The notes below the pieces were generated by a model. The model saw only the letters and a list, made by a program, of their open reading frames with translations. It searched no databases and was not told the DNA's origin. The position numbers were made by a program, and so were the translations under genes. This document shows positions 22,919 to 33,206 of a stretch of 64,000 nucleotides of DNA, in pieces (within the stretch, counting starts at the first letter, position 1; each line of letters opens with the position of its first letter). Source of the DNA: Paraspadella gotoi (taxonomy: Eukaryota > Chaetognatha). The stretch is taken from contig CM119264.1 in assembly GCA_051294375.1 (NCBI GenBank), positions 8,067,051-8,131,050 on the forward strand. Direction: 5' to 3'.

Positions 22919-24667
22919 TTTTTTTTTCTTCCTTCCCTCGGTCAGAAAATTAAGTGTTGAGTCTCTCTCTCTCTCTTTCTCCATTTTTGTCTGTTTGTCT
23001 GTGTGTCTCTCTCTCTCACTTTCTTTCTCTATCTCTCGCACTCACTCTCTCAAAAAATATACACCTCCTCATTGATCCAAACGAGAAAGTTCTTATCCTC
23101 ATTGTGCCAAATTCCACGACCGTCGGGCCAATCGCGCGCCATCCTGGATGATATTAGCAGAGGGGAGACCGGCTTGTCGAAAAGGAAGTGGTCCTCTAAA
23201 TAGCAAATGGATTTTAATTGAAAAGTCGCCAGCTTAAAAGACGACTCGGAAAATTCATGTTATTCGATTATTCATTCGCCTACCAATAAGTCTATTTTGA
23301 TCCTCCTCCGTCATGGTCGACAGGGGATAGTAGCTGCCTTTGAATTCGCCTTCCAACGAAGACAACGCTAGCAGAGGACAAAAAAATATATTTTACTTCA
23401 GCTCGAACTCGGAATCGTTTGACAACTCGTGAATTTCCACCTTTGCAAGAGATACGCTCGACCTCGCGACGTTCTGCTCGATCGCAGGCAGGAGGCAAAC
23501 GAAGACCCCGGATGGACCTAGTATTATTACTAATAATATTAGTAATACTAATAATATTAGTAAAGATTTATACCAGATTTCTATCAGTCGGAGCATTTTC
23601 AACTTTAGACAAAAACAACTAAACGTTCACAACCTGCCCGTCCTGACGCGGACAGAGGTGACGTAGTCTTCGTCAAAAAACGCCTCGCCCTCGATTTTTG
23701 ACGGTTCCATACAGGTTTTATGCAGGGCGTCGGGTGGATAACCGTTATGGCGCTTGTCGATTACCTTCGTGATGTCGAAGGACGAATGATAGAAAAGTCA
23801 AAAGAAGATCAAAGAGTGATTGGCCCATTGGAAAGTAATATCGAAAATTAAAATATAGGTGGGAAAGAGAAAAATTTTCAGTTACCCACTTGATCGAAAA
23901 AAGGTGCAAATACATGGTAGCACTCCTCGTCTCCAGCCACGCATCCGACCGTATAAATGTGGGGATGTCCAGGGTTGTCAACCCCAGTTTGAATGCACTG
24001 GTCCAAGGTGAATCCTATATAGGCAGTCTAAGCCTTCATAAGGACGAGGTATAAACTCAAGGAAAAAAATTATCTCACCTTTCGGAGTCTTAAGCTCCTT
24101 TAGCTTACAGTACAATTCTCGCGTCAAAACCGCTGACATGCAGTTATGATGATGACGCATGTCCGGAAAGTTATCTACGGTCTCAGGACAAAAGTTGTCA
24201 GGGCATCGGCCAGGTTCGCAAATGCCCTAAATCGGGAAGATTTTCGTACATTTCTCTAAAGGTCACCCGAAAACCGAAGAAAACTATTTCAAGTAACGTT
24301 TTCCGCTCAATGAAAACAGCAATTGGGGAAACTATCATCTTGATCGTGAATCGCTTTTCTCTCCAAAAAAACCTGACACGCGGACGATCCGTAAGGAGGG
24401 GCTTCCGGTTCACGCTTGCAAACGCAGCACGCCGCTTCTAACTGTCCCGGTAATAATCAACTTTAATCAACTACAAGAAAACCTCGCCTAATTATGAATC
24501 AATCGTACTTTACGGTGAATAGGGTCGCAATGATGCGCCATTTTCTTTAACTTTGAGCTCTGGGTCAAGACGAAGTAACGCGCGAAACTACGCCAAGAAC
24601 GTAACATGGCGTCGTCGACGAAATAACCTTCGATCGACGGGGGGCAACTAAGACCATCTAGCCTCAT
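19440..24667 (-). CDS. Two-domain phosphagen (guanidino) kinase, creatine-kinase group, with Cys-rich N-terminal extension
   Basis: Catalyses reversible phosphate transfer between ATP and a guanidino substrate. Twenty-three exons in phase give about 854 residues: 24509-24667, 24373-24441, 24079-24226, 23890-24014, 23634-23764, 23441-23517, 23284-23367, 23065-23195, 22745-22842, 22496-22616, 22239-22376, 22109-22179, 21954-22023, 21798-21857, 21616-21684, 21418-21548, 21143-21354, 20913-21029, 20758-20848, 20444-20569, 20078-20211, 19910-19998, 19440-19553. Both domains have [27 protein letters not shown] ([12 protein letters not shown] in domain 2), the catalytic Cys in [10 protein letters not shown] and [12 protein letters not shown] and GGVD mark the creatine/lombricine/taurocyamine kinase group rather than arginine kinase. 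An in-frame second ATG (24607) starts [12 protein letters not shown], which is mitochondrial-presequence-like. A Cys-rich segment ([29 protein letters not shown]) precedes domain 1. The exon at 19910 appears to use a GC donor. Substrate cannot be assigned. Confidence 0.93.
20667..20760. repeat. ~80-bp dispersed repeat, copy 1
   Basis: Contains GTCCAAAGTCTGGGGCAAGA, then TATCTTATTTCTTGAATAAA and TATTGGTTGCGCCAATTTCA. Related copies lie at about 48970-49050 (same orientation) and 35425-35490 (reverse). Located in an intron of the phosphagen kinase. Confidence 0.65.
22885..22917. repeat. CT microsatellite
   Basis: About 33 bp of pure CT in an intron of the phosphagen kinase; shorter CT/GT-rich runs follow to 23050. 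Confidence 0.85.
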
Positions 24668-24669
24668 CT

Positions 24670-25080
24670 TTCGATTGCGTGCCTCTTAAGTAACTTCTAA
24701 AGCAATATTTGTTTCGACTGACAATCGTTTATGCAAAAAAGAAGATTTGAAAATGTAACAAATTGCATTGAAAATGATTTTTCTTAACCATGAATGACAA
24801 CGTAACAAACAAAATTTACGAGGGAATCAACTGTATCAACAAAAAAAAAATATTTACACTATTCCTAGGTTAATTTATAAAAAAATATCCTTTTTTAACC
24901 AAATAGGTTTATCAGGCGAAGTTGTAATTGTTTTAGAAATAAATTTTATTCAACCAATTTAAATAACGGAAATTATTAATCTCTACGTATTATTGTGAAA
25001 ATAACAAATGTTTAAAAACAAACTGTCAGATAAACTATAAAGTAGTAAGACACTCGATGTTATCACCCAGCATTTCAAGT
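24670..25080. other. Spacer between phosphagen kinase and WDR43
   Basis: AT-rich sequence upstream of the phosphagen kinase start and downstream of the WDR43 stop. No gene or defensible promoter motif seen. Confidence 0.5.
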
Positions 25081-25104
25081 TTCTCCCAACAAACTAATGT
25101 TTCA

Positions 25105-28100
25105 TCAACCATCTTCTTCACTGCTCGAGTCCCTTTCATCCATGTCTTCGTCGTCAACATCATCGTCGCCCAAGACATCACCATTTTTATCGGCTCCCTC
25201 GGACTCTATATCTCGGCCTCCCTCTTCTAAATTATCGACTTCAAGTTCTTCTTCCGATCCCACCGGACTTGCCGGCGCCGAGATATCGATCCACCCACCG
25301 ACGACCTCGTCCTGGTCGCTCTCAGAGTCTTTCATTAATTCGTTCTCGTCGCGAGGCTCATCGTCGTCAGAATCTTCTTCGAATGCGAACCTCGCCGCCA
25401 TGGCCGTCGTCGGTTCAACTCCGACACGTCCGGAATCGTCACTCGCTCGCTCCTTTCGTAGTCTCACTTGAGCTAGCACCAGTTCAAGCCGCCCCTGCAG
25501 CTTACTGGCGCGAGCGAGCGTATCGGCCCGCGCCTCCATGGACTGGCGAAGACCGGCAATCCGCCGGAGGGAATCGGGTCGCGTCAAAAGGAAGCCCGCT
25601 CGTTGCTTCAGTAGCCACTTGAGCCACCGGGCGGCGTTGAGAGCGGAATTAGAGTGAGTCATAATACGGGATGCGATGACGTCGAGAAGGGGGTCAACGT
25701 AGTCGATAGCGAGTGAATTAAGAGTGTTGCGGATAATCACGTCGTTCGATTCCTTAGATAAAACATTCCATTTTTTAAATTTTACAATAACTTATCAGAT
25801 ATCCCATAATTTTGAAAAATAAACGTTATCGTGCCCACCTGCATAACGCTGTTGATTATCGTAACGTCTTTAGATACGAGACCCTGCGTAAGCAACAGCG
25901 ATTTTTCCTTCGGTTTAGGGATCACCCCGATTTGAGAGGGCGCCCCCGTTTGTCTTGTTGTAGAAGCTTTGTTGTCCCTCGATTCCATCGACAAAATTTC
26001 GGCGAAGCATCGCGTCTCGGATACCTCTTCCGTCTTCTCGGAGATTTTTCGCTTTCTCGTCGCTTTCGGCGTCACCGACAGACTACCAGGGCCCAAAACC
26101 TTGACTTTATCGCCAAATTCTGGCTTACGAACTCCGTGAACATCAGGGGCGGCGTCGGTGGAGTTTGGTGTCATCGGAGAGGGTCGGTGATGACGTTGCA
26201 GAGTGACGTGAGGCGTCGTTGGGTCATAGGGAACACGGTCGAAGGCGGGGCGGAGAAAGGAACCATAACAAAAGAGGATTTCCTTGTCGACACGGACGAG
26301 GGAGGTGAGGACGGCCAGGGTGGATGAATCTAAATCGAAGGACGATAATGATCATTGGAGTAATTTCACTTGCATCTGTTTTTATGCATTAAACAATTTA
26401 TGCGCGATGAGTTAACTTTATGAAAAGTGACAACTAATTTTTTTATCGCAACAAAGTTAAAGAAAACTTAATACCTAAAAAAAGTTCCATCATTTTTTAA
26501 ATTTTGTTCTCAAACAAGTTTGAGCAAACTATGTCGGATCTGCCTACGACAATTAAGCGGTAATCAGCTAATCAGCTGATAAATGACGATAATTCTTTCG
26601 ATTTGTGATCCTCGCTTATCATAACAGATCGTACCATACCAAACTACCATACATGTAAATCGCTTCTTGCAAGGGATCCATTTTTTCAACTTGCACCATT
26701 TTTTCAACTTGCACCATTTTTTCAACTTGCACCATTTTTTCAACTTGCACCATTTTTTCAACTTGCACCATTTTTTCAACTTGCACCATTTTTCAACTTG
26801 CACCATTTTTTCAACTTGCACCATTTTTTCAACTTGCACCATTTTTTTCAACTTGCACCATTTTTTCAACTTGCACCATTTTTTCAACTTGCACCATTTT
26901 TTTCAACTTGCACCATTTTTTCAACTTGCACCATTTTTTCAACTTGCACCATTTTTTCAACTTGCACCATTTTTTCAACTTGCACCATTTTTTCAACTTG
27001 CACCATTTTTTCAACTTGCACCATTTTTTCAACTTGCACCATTTTTTTCAACTTGCACCATTTTTCAACTTGCACCATTTTTCAACTTGCACCATTTTTT
27101 CAACTTGCACCATTTTTTCAACTTGCACCATTTTTTTCAACTTGCACCATTTTTTCAACTTGCACCATTTTTTCAACTTGCACCATTTTTTCAACTTGCA
27201 CCATTTTTTCAACTTGCACCATTTTTTCAACTTGCACCATTTTTTCAACTTGCACCATTTTTTCAACTTGCACCATTTTTTCAACTTGCACCATTTTTTC
27301 AACTTGCACCATTTTTTCAACTTGCACCATTTTTCAACTTGCACCATTTTTTCAACTTGCACCATTTTTTCAACTTGCACCATTTTTTTAAATTAATTAA
27401 TTAATCAATTAACTAATTAAAACATTTATAAGTGAGCATAAATAATAAAATTTCAAGTCTACTTGACTTTGGTTTTTTTCATATAAACATTTCCATTCCT
27501 CGATTCCATCCATATTCTGCTCAATCACACACTTTTCTACCCACACAAAATTTTTTTTTAAATAAATTATCATAATTTGATGTTCTGACATGATTTAAAT
27601 TAATGCCCGATAAGATTGAGGGGGCGGACTGACGGACCGACAAAGTGAATTATAGAGTCGGAATCTGACTGATAAGCAGATACGACTAAAAATTGTTAAC
27701 AAAGAGTGGCTAAAAATGGTGATAATTATGAATGCAACAAACCTGATGCCTCAACGACGTTGATTGTGACTTTGGGGTTGAGGGGTTTTTGCATTGGGCC
27801 GTTGAGTCGATGTTGAAAGACATGAAGCAGTCCAGCTTTTGACACTACCGATATGAGGATGGGCTAAGAAAGCAAAGAAAATGAGCATAAGTTATATAAT
27901 ATCAATAAAAATGCAAGACTCCTAAAAAAACCGACCTCTCCAATCGACTCCGGCTGCTTGAGACTAAGGTCTTGCGGCTCCTCCGGAATCGTCATGGAAA
28001 CCAAAGCGCTGGTAGTGACGGCTCCGGCACCCTTGACGTCCGGGTTATGTTGCCAAATGTTGATGACTCGATCGTCTCGGGCTGCGGAAACGAAGTAAGG

Positions 28101-28925
28101 GCGAGACGCCAAATTGCCTTTGTTTTCCACGGATGGTGGGTGGATGAAGAGAAGGCGGTTAACTTGGGTGGAGTGGCCTGAAAAATGAGAAAAGGGAGGA
28201 ATATTGAGTGTTTGAGAGGAAGAGTAAAATCGTATAAGAGGTTATATTGAAGATAGAAAAAAGAAAAATTTGGGAAGGGATTTGAAGGAATTCAAAGGAA
28301 AAAAAGTGGATATAGGCACAGTTTTTACGTATATTTTACCAGTGAATGTCTGCAAAAGTTCGTGGGTTTTAGCGTCCCAAAATTTAATTTTTCTGGCTGC
28401 CGAGATAATAAAATTTCCGTCAGCGCTAATAGACAGCGAGACAACGGGCCTCTTGTCGCCTTTCCAGGACGCGACGATCTTCCCGTCAACTACGTCCCAT
28501 TGCGCGATGACGCCATCTTCGCCGCAACTGTAAAGCCGCGTCCCGTCCCTGCTCCAACAAAGATCGTTAACACGTCCCGAGTGACGTCCCGTCAGTTTAT
28601 TACGAAGTGAGGCCTCGGCGAAACTGTAGAGAAAAGCGTCTCCAGTCTCTGTTCCCCAGGCAATAAGCGTCAGCGTTTCCACTGCCTCGGCGGCGCCGTC
28701 TCCCACCTCTTTCTTCTTCCTCTTCCTAACGGTCGACGTGCGCGTTCGTATGGGCGCCCATCGAAGGCAGGTCCCCAGCGAGGCAAGATGAGCGCTAGGA
28801 GTGTAATCTTGGTGTAGCTGTCCCGTATGCGCGTCCCAGATTTTCAAGACACCTCCACGAGTGACGTGGGCCAAAAAGTTCCCACACACGGAAAACTGGG
28901 AGTTTCGCGACTCGTCCATGATCAC
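25105..28925 (-). CDS. WDR43: WD repeat-containing protein 43 (UTP5), t-UTP component
   Basis: Nucleolar WD40 protein of the small-subunit processome (t-UTP/UTP-A), needed for pre-rRNA transcription and processing. Exons: 28340-28925, 27936-28177, 27743-27863, 25839-26329, 25105-25752; phases close, giving about 695 residues (human about 677). The N-terminus has WD repeats (GGVLKIWDAHTGQLHQDYTP; SCGEDGVIAQWDVVDGKIVA; RKIKFWDAKTHELLQTF; DDRVINIWQH). The C-terminal exon carries the Utp12-type domain (VIIRNTLNSLAIDYVDPLLD, ALNAARWLKWLLKQRAGFLL) followed by an acidic tail (DERDSSSEEDG-stop). The intron between 26330 and 27742 contains a dispersed element and a long minisatellite. Recognition rests on remembered similarity of both domains and the matching length. 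Confidence 0.93.
26515..27665. mobile_element. AT-rich dispersed element, copy 2, interrupted by a minisatellite
   Basis: The left part (CAAGTTTGAGCAAACTATGT, GGATCTGCCTACGACAATTA) and right part (CTCAATCACACACTTTTCTA, ATCATAATTTGATGTTCTGA, GACGGACCGACAAAGTGAAT) match copy 1 at 17470-18130. The minisatellite lies between them. Position: WDR43 intron. Confidence 0.6.
26682..27390. repeat. 18-bp minisatellite, about 39 units
   Basis: Tandem units of CAACTTGCACCATTTTTT. Almost all variation is in the T run (5, 6 or 7 T), giving 17-, 18- or 19-bp units. Because most units are a multiple of three, long artefactual ORFs appear in several frames on both strands. There are no spacers of differing sequence, so it is not a CRISPR-like array. 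It lies inside a WDR43 intron. Confidence 0.95.
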
Positions 28926-30010
28926 AGCCTTTTACACACGATCAATTTTAACAATGGTTGAAACGAGTATTTGTCCCGAAAAGTTTTTTATGATAAAAGA
29001 TAAATTGTCTGTTTTGATGTCGAAAGGTTTTCGGAAAAGTCATTTACAATTTGAAAATTTTACACCTTTTTGAAATAAATTTTTAATGTTTACCAATAAC
29101 CATACAATCGTTTAACATTCAAATTCATCAGTATGTTTAAAATTGTTGAAAAGTCCGGACGATCATCTACAACTCCGATGCTTTTTTATAACGTAGAAAA
29201 AAAAACAAAGGTTGTGGAAGGTTGATAAGTATTAAATAATAAAACGCCGCTAGAAAGAGGTAATTTGAAATAATCAGGGAGCAGAAAAAAGCGAGGCACA
29301 TTTCCCAAAAATTAGCGAGGCTCTGGACCCACGTTGCCAGCAACAAGCAGTCAAACATGGCGGCGGCCTAAAATCTAGAAGTAACTCGTCCGCTTCTTCA
29401 GCCACAATAGACAAATGCGACTTCATTCAGTTTGTCAGTTTACGACTCGTTATGAAATTAAAAAACGTTATCAAACGAGATCGAATTACATTTTTTATTT
29501 CTTATAATTTTCTATATAAGGTGCTTAAAATCTTTATAGACAAAAATAACGTTCTTTTAAGTACAACTTTAGCGATGTTCATTTGTATTTTTCACTAAAG
29601 GGGGACATCTAACGTTGACTTTGGGTGTTTGTCTTTTTCTGTTTTTCTGTTTTGATGTTTCGATGATCACTTGCTACTTTGCTATTTTGCTAGTTTGCTA
29701 TGCTCTTATGCTCCTATGTCCTTAATAATCATTGTGAAAGTACCTTTTTTCTGAAAGGAAAACAACAATTTTACTCATTCTGATGAATTGGGCGTTAAAC
29801 GACTGTATGGTCAACCTTAAAGTTAAGAATTTTGTCAAATTGTGAAATTGTGAAATTGTCAAAATACTACATAATAGTGTATTTTTTCAATTTGTAACAT
29901 CTGTGGCGAAGATATCATGTGCATACATCGTTTTACTGTCGTTTTACTATCCGTAGTTTTGGCGACCGCCTTCGATTTGCCGGTTTTTTTTTTCAGGAAA
30001 TAAAATGAAG
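28926..30010. other. Divergent spacer between WDR43 and the FAAH2-like gene
   Basis: Most of this is AT-rich and empty. It contains one short minus-strand ORF (29167-29358), annotated separately. The strand switch of the window occurs here. Confidence 0.5.
29167..29358 (-). CDS. Possible 63-residue membrane microprotein
   Basis: Not recognised. ATG at 29358 sits in an excellent start context (GCCGCCGCCATG). The peptide starts MFDCLLLATWVQSLANFWEM, is strongly hydrophobic (two likely membrane spans, residues about 20-36 and 38-54) and ends RYKKASEL-stop. It could also be the first exon of a spliced gene. The start context is the main support. Confidence 0.3.
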   Translation of the reverse strand: MFDCLLLATWVQSLANFWEMCLAFFCSLIISNYLFLAAFYYLILINLPQPLFFFLRYKKASEL

Positions 30011-30018
30011 TACGTTAT

Positions 30019-30217
30019 TGTTAGGACCCGCCGGTCCGTCCTCATCCTCAAACGCCCGCGAGAATATTCGAGGAAACTACTCCTCCCCGGCGAAATGCTT
30101 CAGTAGTCCAGAGATGCTGCCAAAACATGCCTTTGAAGCATCTCGGCGGCGACGAGGCTATCGTGATATCTTGTTTGGACTTTATTACGTCGTCCTAACA
30201 GGACTGGCGGGTCCTAA
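30019..30217. mobile_element. 199-bp terminal-inverted-repeat element (MITE-like)
   Basis: Ends TTAGGACCCGCCGGTCC and GGACTGGCGGGTCCTAA are inverted repeats with one mismatch. Identical CGTTAT hexamers flank the element (30013-30018 and 30218-30223), which is a perfect 6-bp target-site duplication. An internal inverted repeat pairs ATGCTTCA with TGAAGCAT. No transposase. It inserted about 180 bp upstream of the FAAH2-like start. Confidence 0.75.
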
Positions 30218-30397
30218 CGTTATCGACATTATAAAAAAGGTCTAGTGCCGTCTTTAGTTTGAAAATGTTTGGATTTATAACTGGATTTATAACGAATATA
30301 ACGAAATGTAGAGAGCTCCGGCAAACTAGTAAACTAGCGTATTTTCTGTCATGTAAAAGTCGAAACTACTACTTACTACTCCGTTGATAAGCTGGGT

Positions 30398-32074
30398 ATG
30401 CGAAATGGAATAGGTACAAAAATGCCTTCTACCTTCACTAAAAAAGGGTATTGTACCTGTTTAAAAGCTAGAGTTTCTTCAATTTGTCTTGTAATTTTGG
30501 ACGTATTATTCGAAATATGGAACATGTTTATGCGTCGCGTTCATGTTCCTCCAATAGTCGACGGGACATTGCTATTGTCGGCGACGGAACTGGCCGCAGA
30601 CATTCGTAATCGTCGGAGGACCTCAGTGTCTGTCGTCGAGGACTTTGTTCATAGGATTCGTGAAATCAACCCCACGCTTAACTGTATGGTCGCCGATCGC
30701 TTCTCCGAGGCGCTTGTCGAAGCTAGAGAAATAGACGCCATTCTCGATTCCGATCCAACATCGGAGCTTGTATCGAAAGATAGCAAGCCGTTTCTCGGAG
30801 TACCGTTTACCATCAAGGATTTTTTCGCCGTTAAAGGTTTGCCAAATACCTGCGGCTTCATTAATTTTAAAGAGCGCGTGGCGACTGCTGACGCGGTGGC
30901 GGTGAAGAGAATGCGCGATGCAGGTGCCATACCGCTTGGTCTTACTAACGTCCCGGAACTTTGCATGTGGTGGGAAACCAACTGTCTACTCTGGGGCCGT
31001 ACTCGCAACGTCTACGACAATCGGCGTATTGTGGGCGGAAGTTCGGGCGGCGAAGGTTGCATAATCAGTGCCGGTGGTTCCGTTTTTGGGGTCGGTTCCG
31101 ACATTGCCGGCAGCGTCCGACTCCCTGGATTCTTCAATGGAGTTTTCGGTCACAAACCCACGCGTTACATGGTCCCGAATTTAGGTCAGTTCCCCTATGA
31201 CTCCACCGAAGACAAGCTCAATTGCACTGGTCCAATTTGCAGGTTTGCCTCGGATCTTTTGTCAACTTTAAAGGTTTTGGCTGGCAAAGAAAATTCTGCA
31301 AAGATGAAGCTAGACCAGCCGGTTGATCCACTTAACATGGGTTCGACTTTAAAAGTTTACAGTTGCACAGCTTTTAATTATGAACTTAATCAAGAGCTTC
31401 AAGACGCTCAGATGCGCGTTGCGTCGTTTCTTGCGAGCGCCGGTGCCGATGTTGAAGAACGTGAATTCGCGGAATTTCGTGGATTTTCAGAGATGTGGCC
31501 GGCTGTACGTCGCAGCACCGGTGCCCCACCTATCTGCCAATTTATGGGGTTGCCGGGACCTAATGCGATGAATCCTTTCAAGGAGATTCTTCTTTGGATC
31601 TTTGGTCTTTCTCATCACACTTTTCCGGCGATCATGATGGGTTGGCTGGAGTGGACGAGCACCTCTTCACCCGCTGATTGGGAGAAGAAGTCAAATCTGG
31701 GCCAGCTTATGGAAAACGATCTTGACCGACTTTTGGGTCCGTACGGCATTCTTCTCTGTCCCACAGTTATGGATTATGCTTATTACCACAATCAACCTAT
31801 CTACAGAAAGTGTAATCACTTGTACACTATGATTTTTAATATTGTGGGATGCCCCGTGACTCAAGTTCCTCTGGGATTAGGCAAGAAGGGCGTGCCCTTG
31901 GGTCTGCAAGTCGTCGCCGCAAAGTACAATGACAAACTTTCTATAGCCATAGCTGAAATGATAGAGAAGGAATTTGGGGGTTGGGTCAACCCTTCAACCC
32001 TAAGGACATCATTAGTCATTAGTTTGTCATCGTTCACCTCGGAATATACTAATTTTGAATGTTACAATATTTAA
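30398..32074 (+). CDS. FAAH2: Fatty-acid amide hydrolase 2-like amidase, single exon
   Basis: Amidase-signature serine hydrolase that cleaves fatty-acid amides; membrane-anchored in the family. 558 codons without an intron. A hydrophobic N-terminal segment (residues about 26-45, VSSICLVILDVLFEIWNMFM) fits an anchor. The Lys-Ser-Ser triad is intact: K140 in PFTIKDFF, S215 in VGGSSGGEG and nucleophile S239 in GSDIAGSVR, with the 24-residue Ser-Ser spacing of FAAH. The C-terminus LQVVAAKYNDKLSIAIAEMI then EKEFGGWVNP matches FAAH2, after which about 25 extra residues follow. Start choice is uncertain among MRNGIGTKMP and later Met residues. Being intronless among intron-rich neighbours suggests a retrocopy or intron loss. 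Confidence 0.9.
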   Translation: MRNGIGTKMPSTFTKKGYCTCLKARVSSICLVILDVLFEIWNMFMRRVHVPPIVDGTLLLSATELAADIRNRRRTSVSVVEDFVHRIREINPTLNCMVADRFSEALVEAREIDAILDSDPTSELVSKDSKPFLGVPFTIKDFFAVKGLPNTCGFINFKERVATADAVAVKRMRDAGAIPLGLTNVPELCMWWETNCLLWGRTRNVYDNRRIVGGSSGGEGCIISAGGSVFGVGSDIAGSVRLPGFFNGVFGHKPTRYMVPNLGQFPYDSTEDKLNCTGPICRFASDLLSTLKVLAGKENSAKMKLDQPVDPLNMGSTLKVYSCTAFNYELNQELQDAQMRVASFLASAGADVEEREFAEFRGFSEMWPAVRRSTGAPPICQFMGLPGPNAMNPFKEILLWIFGLSHHTFPAIMMGWLEWTSTSSPADWEKKSNLGQLMENDLDRLLGPYGILLCPTVMDYAYYHNQPIYRKCNHLYTMIFNIVGCPVTQVPLGLGKKGVPLGLQVVAAKYNDKLSIAIAEMIEKEFGGWVNPSTLRTSLVISLSSFTSEYTNFECYNI

Positions 32075-32850
32075 TAAATTTTACAATACTTACTAAATAA
32101 CAAATAGTTTAAAATAATTTCATAAATATTACACTACTTAGTACTTACTACTTACTATGCATTAAAACGGAAATTTTCGGGATATTGCTTCATCATCGAT
32201 CTATCCAGTTCGATTTTATTAGTAAAAAAAAGTCCTGTTAGCTTTTTTGGTGCTTTTCCTGTAAATCTAAGCATGACCTGGTCACTCGCCTTTTTTTCCG
32301 GAGGAGAAAAATCTTGATTTATTTATGTAGAATATTACAATTCTCAATTAATTTTTATCTCGCCAGACGGGCTAAGGTCCGTCTTGGGCGAGATGTTAGT
32401 TCGCTTCTGCTTCTTTGTGACCGTTGTCGTCACGCTTTTTTATAATTATAAATTTTAAGTGTGTAACTATAGGAAGCTAAAAATATAGATGGCTTCTAAT
32501 TAGCAATATTTTTTCCTTAACATGTTTCATATTGCTACACGCATTTGTTTGTTTTATTTACAAAACAATTATATCTATTTATATATAAAAATTATTACGA
32601 ATTACGATTGATTCTTATAAAAGTGTGATATCAATGGAAGCTAAAAATTTAGATATGGCTTTTCATCGTCAAGATATTTCTAGAATCACATGTTTCATAT
32701 TGCATTTGTTTGTTTTATTTAAAAAATAATTTTTATATAAAAAAACTACAAATTACGAATTACGTTTTATTGTATGTTGTTCATTCCTGAATTGTAAAAT
32801 TTTAATTCAAGGAAAATTTTATATTTTTACTACTCTATTCATTGTCCGTT
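32075..32850. other. AT-rich spacer with a tandem duplication
   Basis: Downstream of the FAAH2-like stop. No gene seen. Contains the duplicated block annotated at 32473-32764. Confidence 0.5.
32473..32764. repeat. ~160-bp imperfect tandem duplication
   Basis: Blocks at about 32473-32615 and 32636-32764 share AAGCTAAAAAT, ACATGTTTCATATTGC, CATTTGTTTGTTTTATTTA and ATTACGAATTACG in the same order with indels between them. Confidence 0.65.
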
Positions 32851-32867
32851 TTATTACCATCAACAGA

Positions 32868-33108
32868 ATAGACCTATAGGCGGACCTTGTCGGCCTTATG
32901 ATGTGATTGCTCGTCTTCAAGACCAGATCATCATTACCCTGTCAGACACAAGCCATTTCGGGACGAGAAACTGTTAGCCTTCTCGCACCCACACACCTGG
33001 AGGACCTGCAAAGACCCACCGCCCTCGTCGACTAGAAAGGGGGTGGCATCAACGGAATAGACCTATAGACGGACCTTGTCCTCCTAGTGATGTAATTGCT
33101 CGTCTTCG
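32868..33108. repeat. Direct 61-bp repeats flanking a 118-bp segment
   Basis: 32868-32928 and 33047-33107 both begin CATCAACRGAATAGACCTAT and end TGCTCGTCTTC, with about six differences. The right copy ends about 100 bp before the ACDH start. The flanked segment contains no ORF. Confidence 0.75.
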
Positions 33109-33206
33109 CGAATTTTATTTTACAACGTTGAGGTGAAACGACAGGGCTCTCGTTGACGTTATGAACCAGTTTCCATGAAGAAAAACCCTCTGAGATTCGC
33201 GAGAAA

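Noticed and set aside
23400-23441. Frameshift in the phosphagen kinase near 23441
   Set aside because: Resolved by a donor at TGCAAAG/GTGGAA; the next exon at 23367 continues the frame with conserved sequence.
26682-27390. CRISPR-like array
   Set aside because: Repeats are directly adjacent with no unique spacers, inside an intron of an animal gene.
26667-27404. Long ORFs on both strands with repeating HHFFN / QLAPF / KKWCKL peptides
   Set aside because: They are translations of the 18-bp minisatellite; all frames are open because the unit is a multiple of three.
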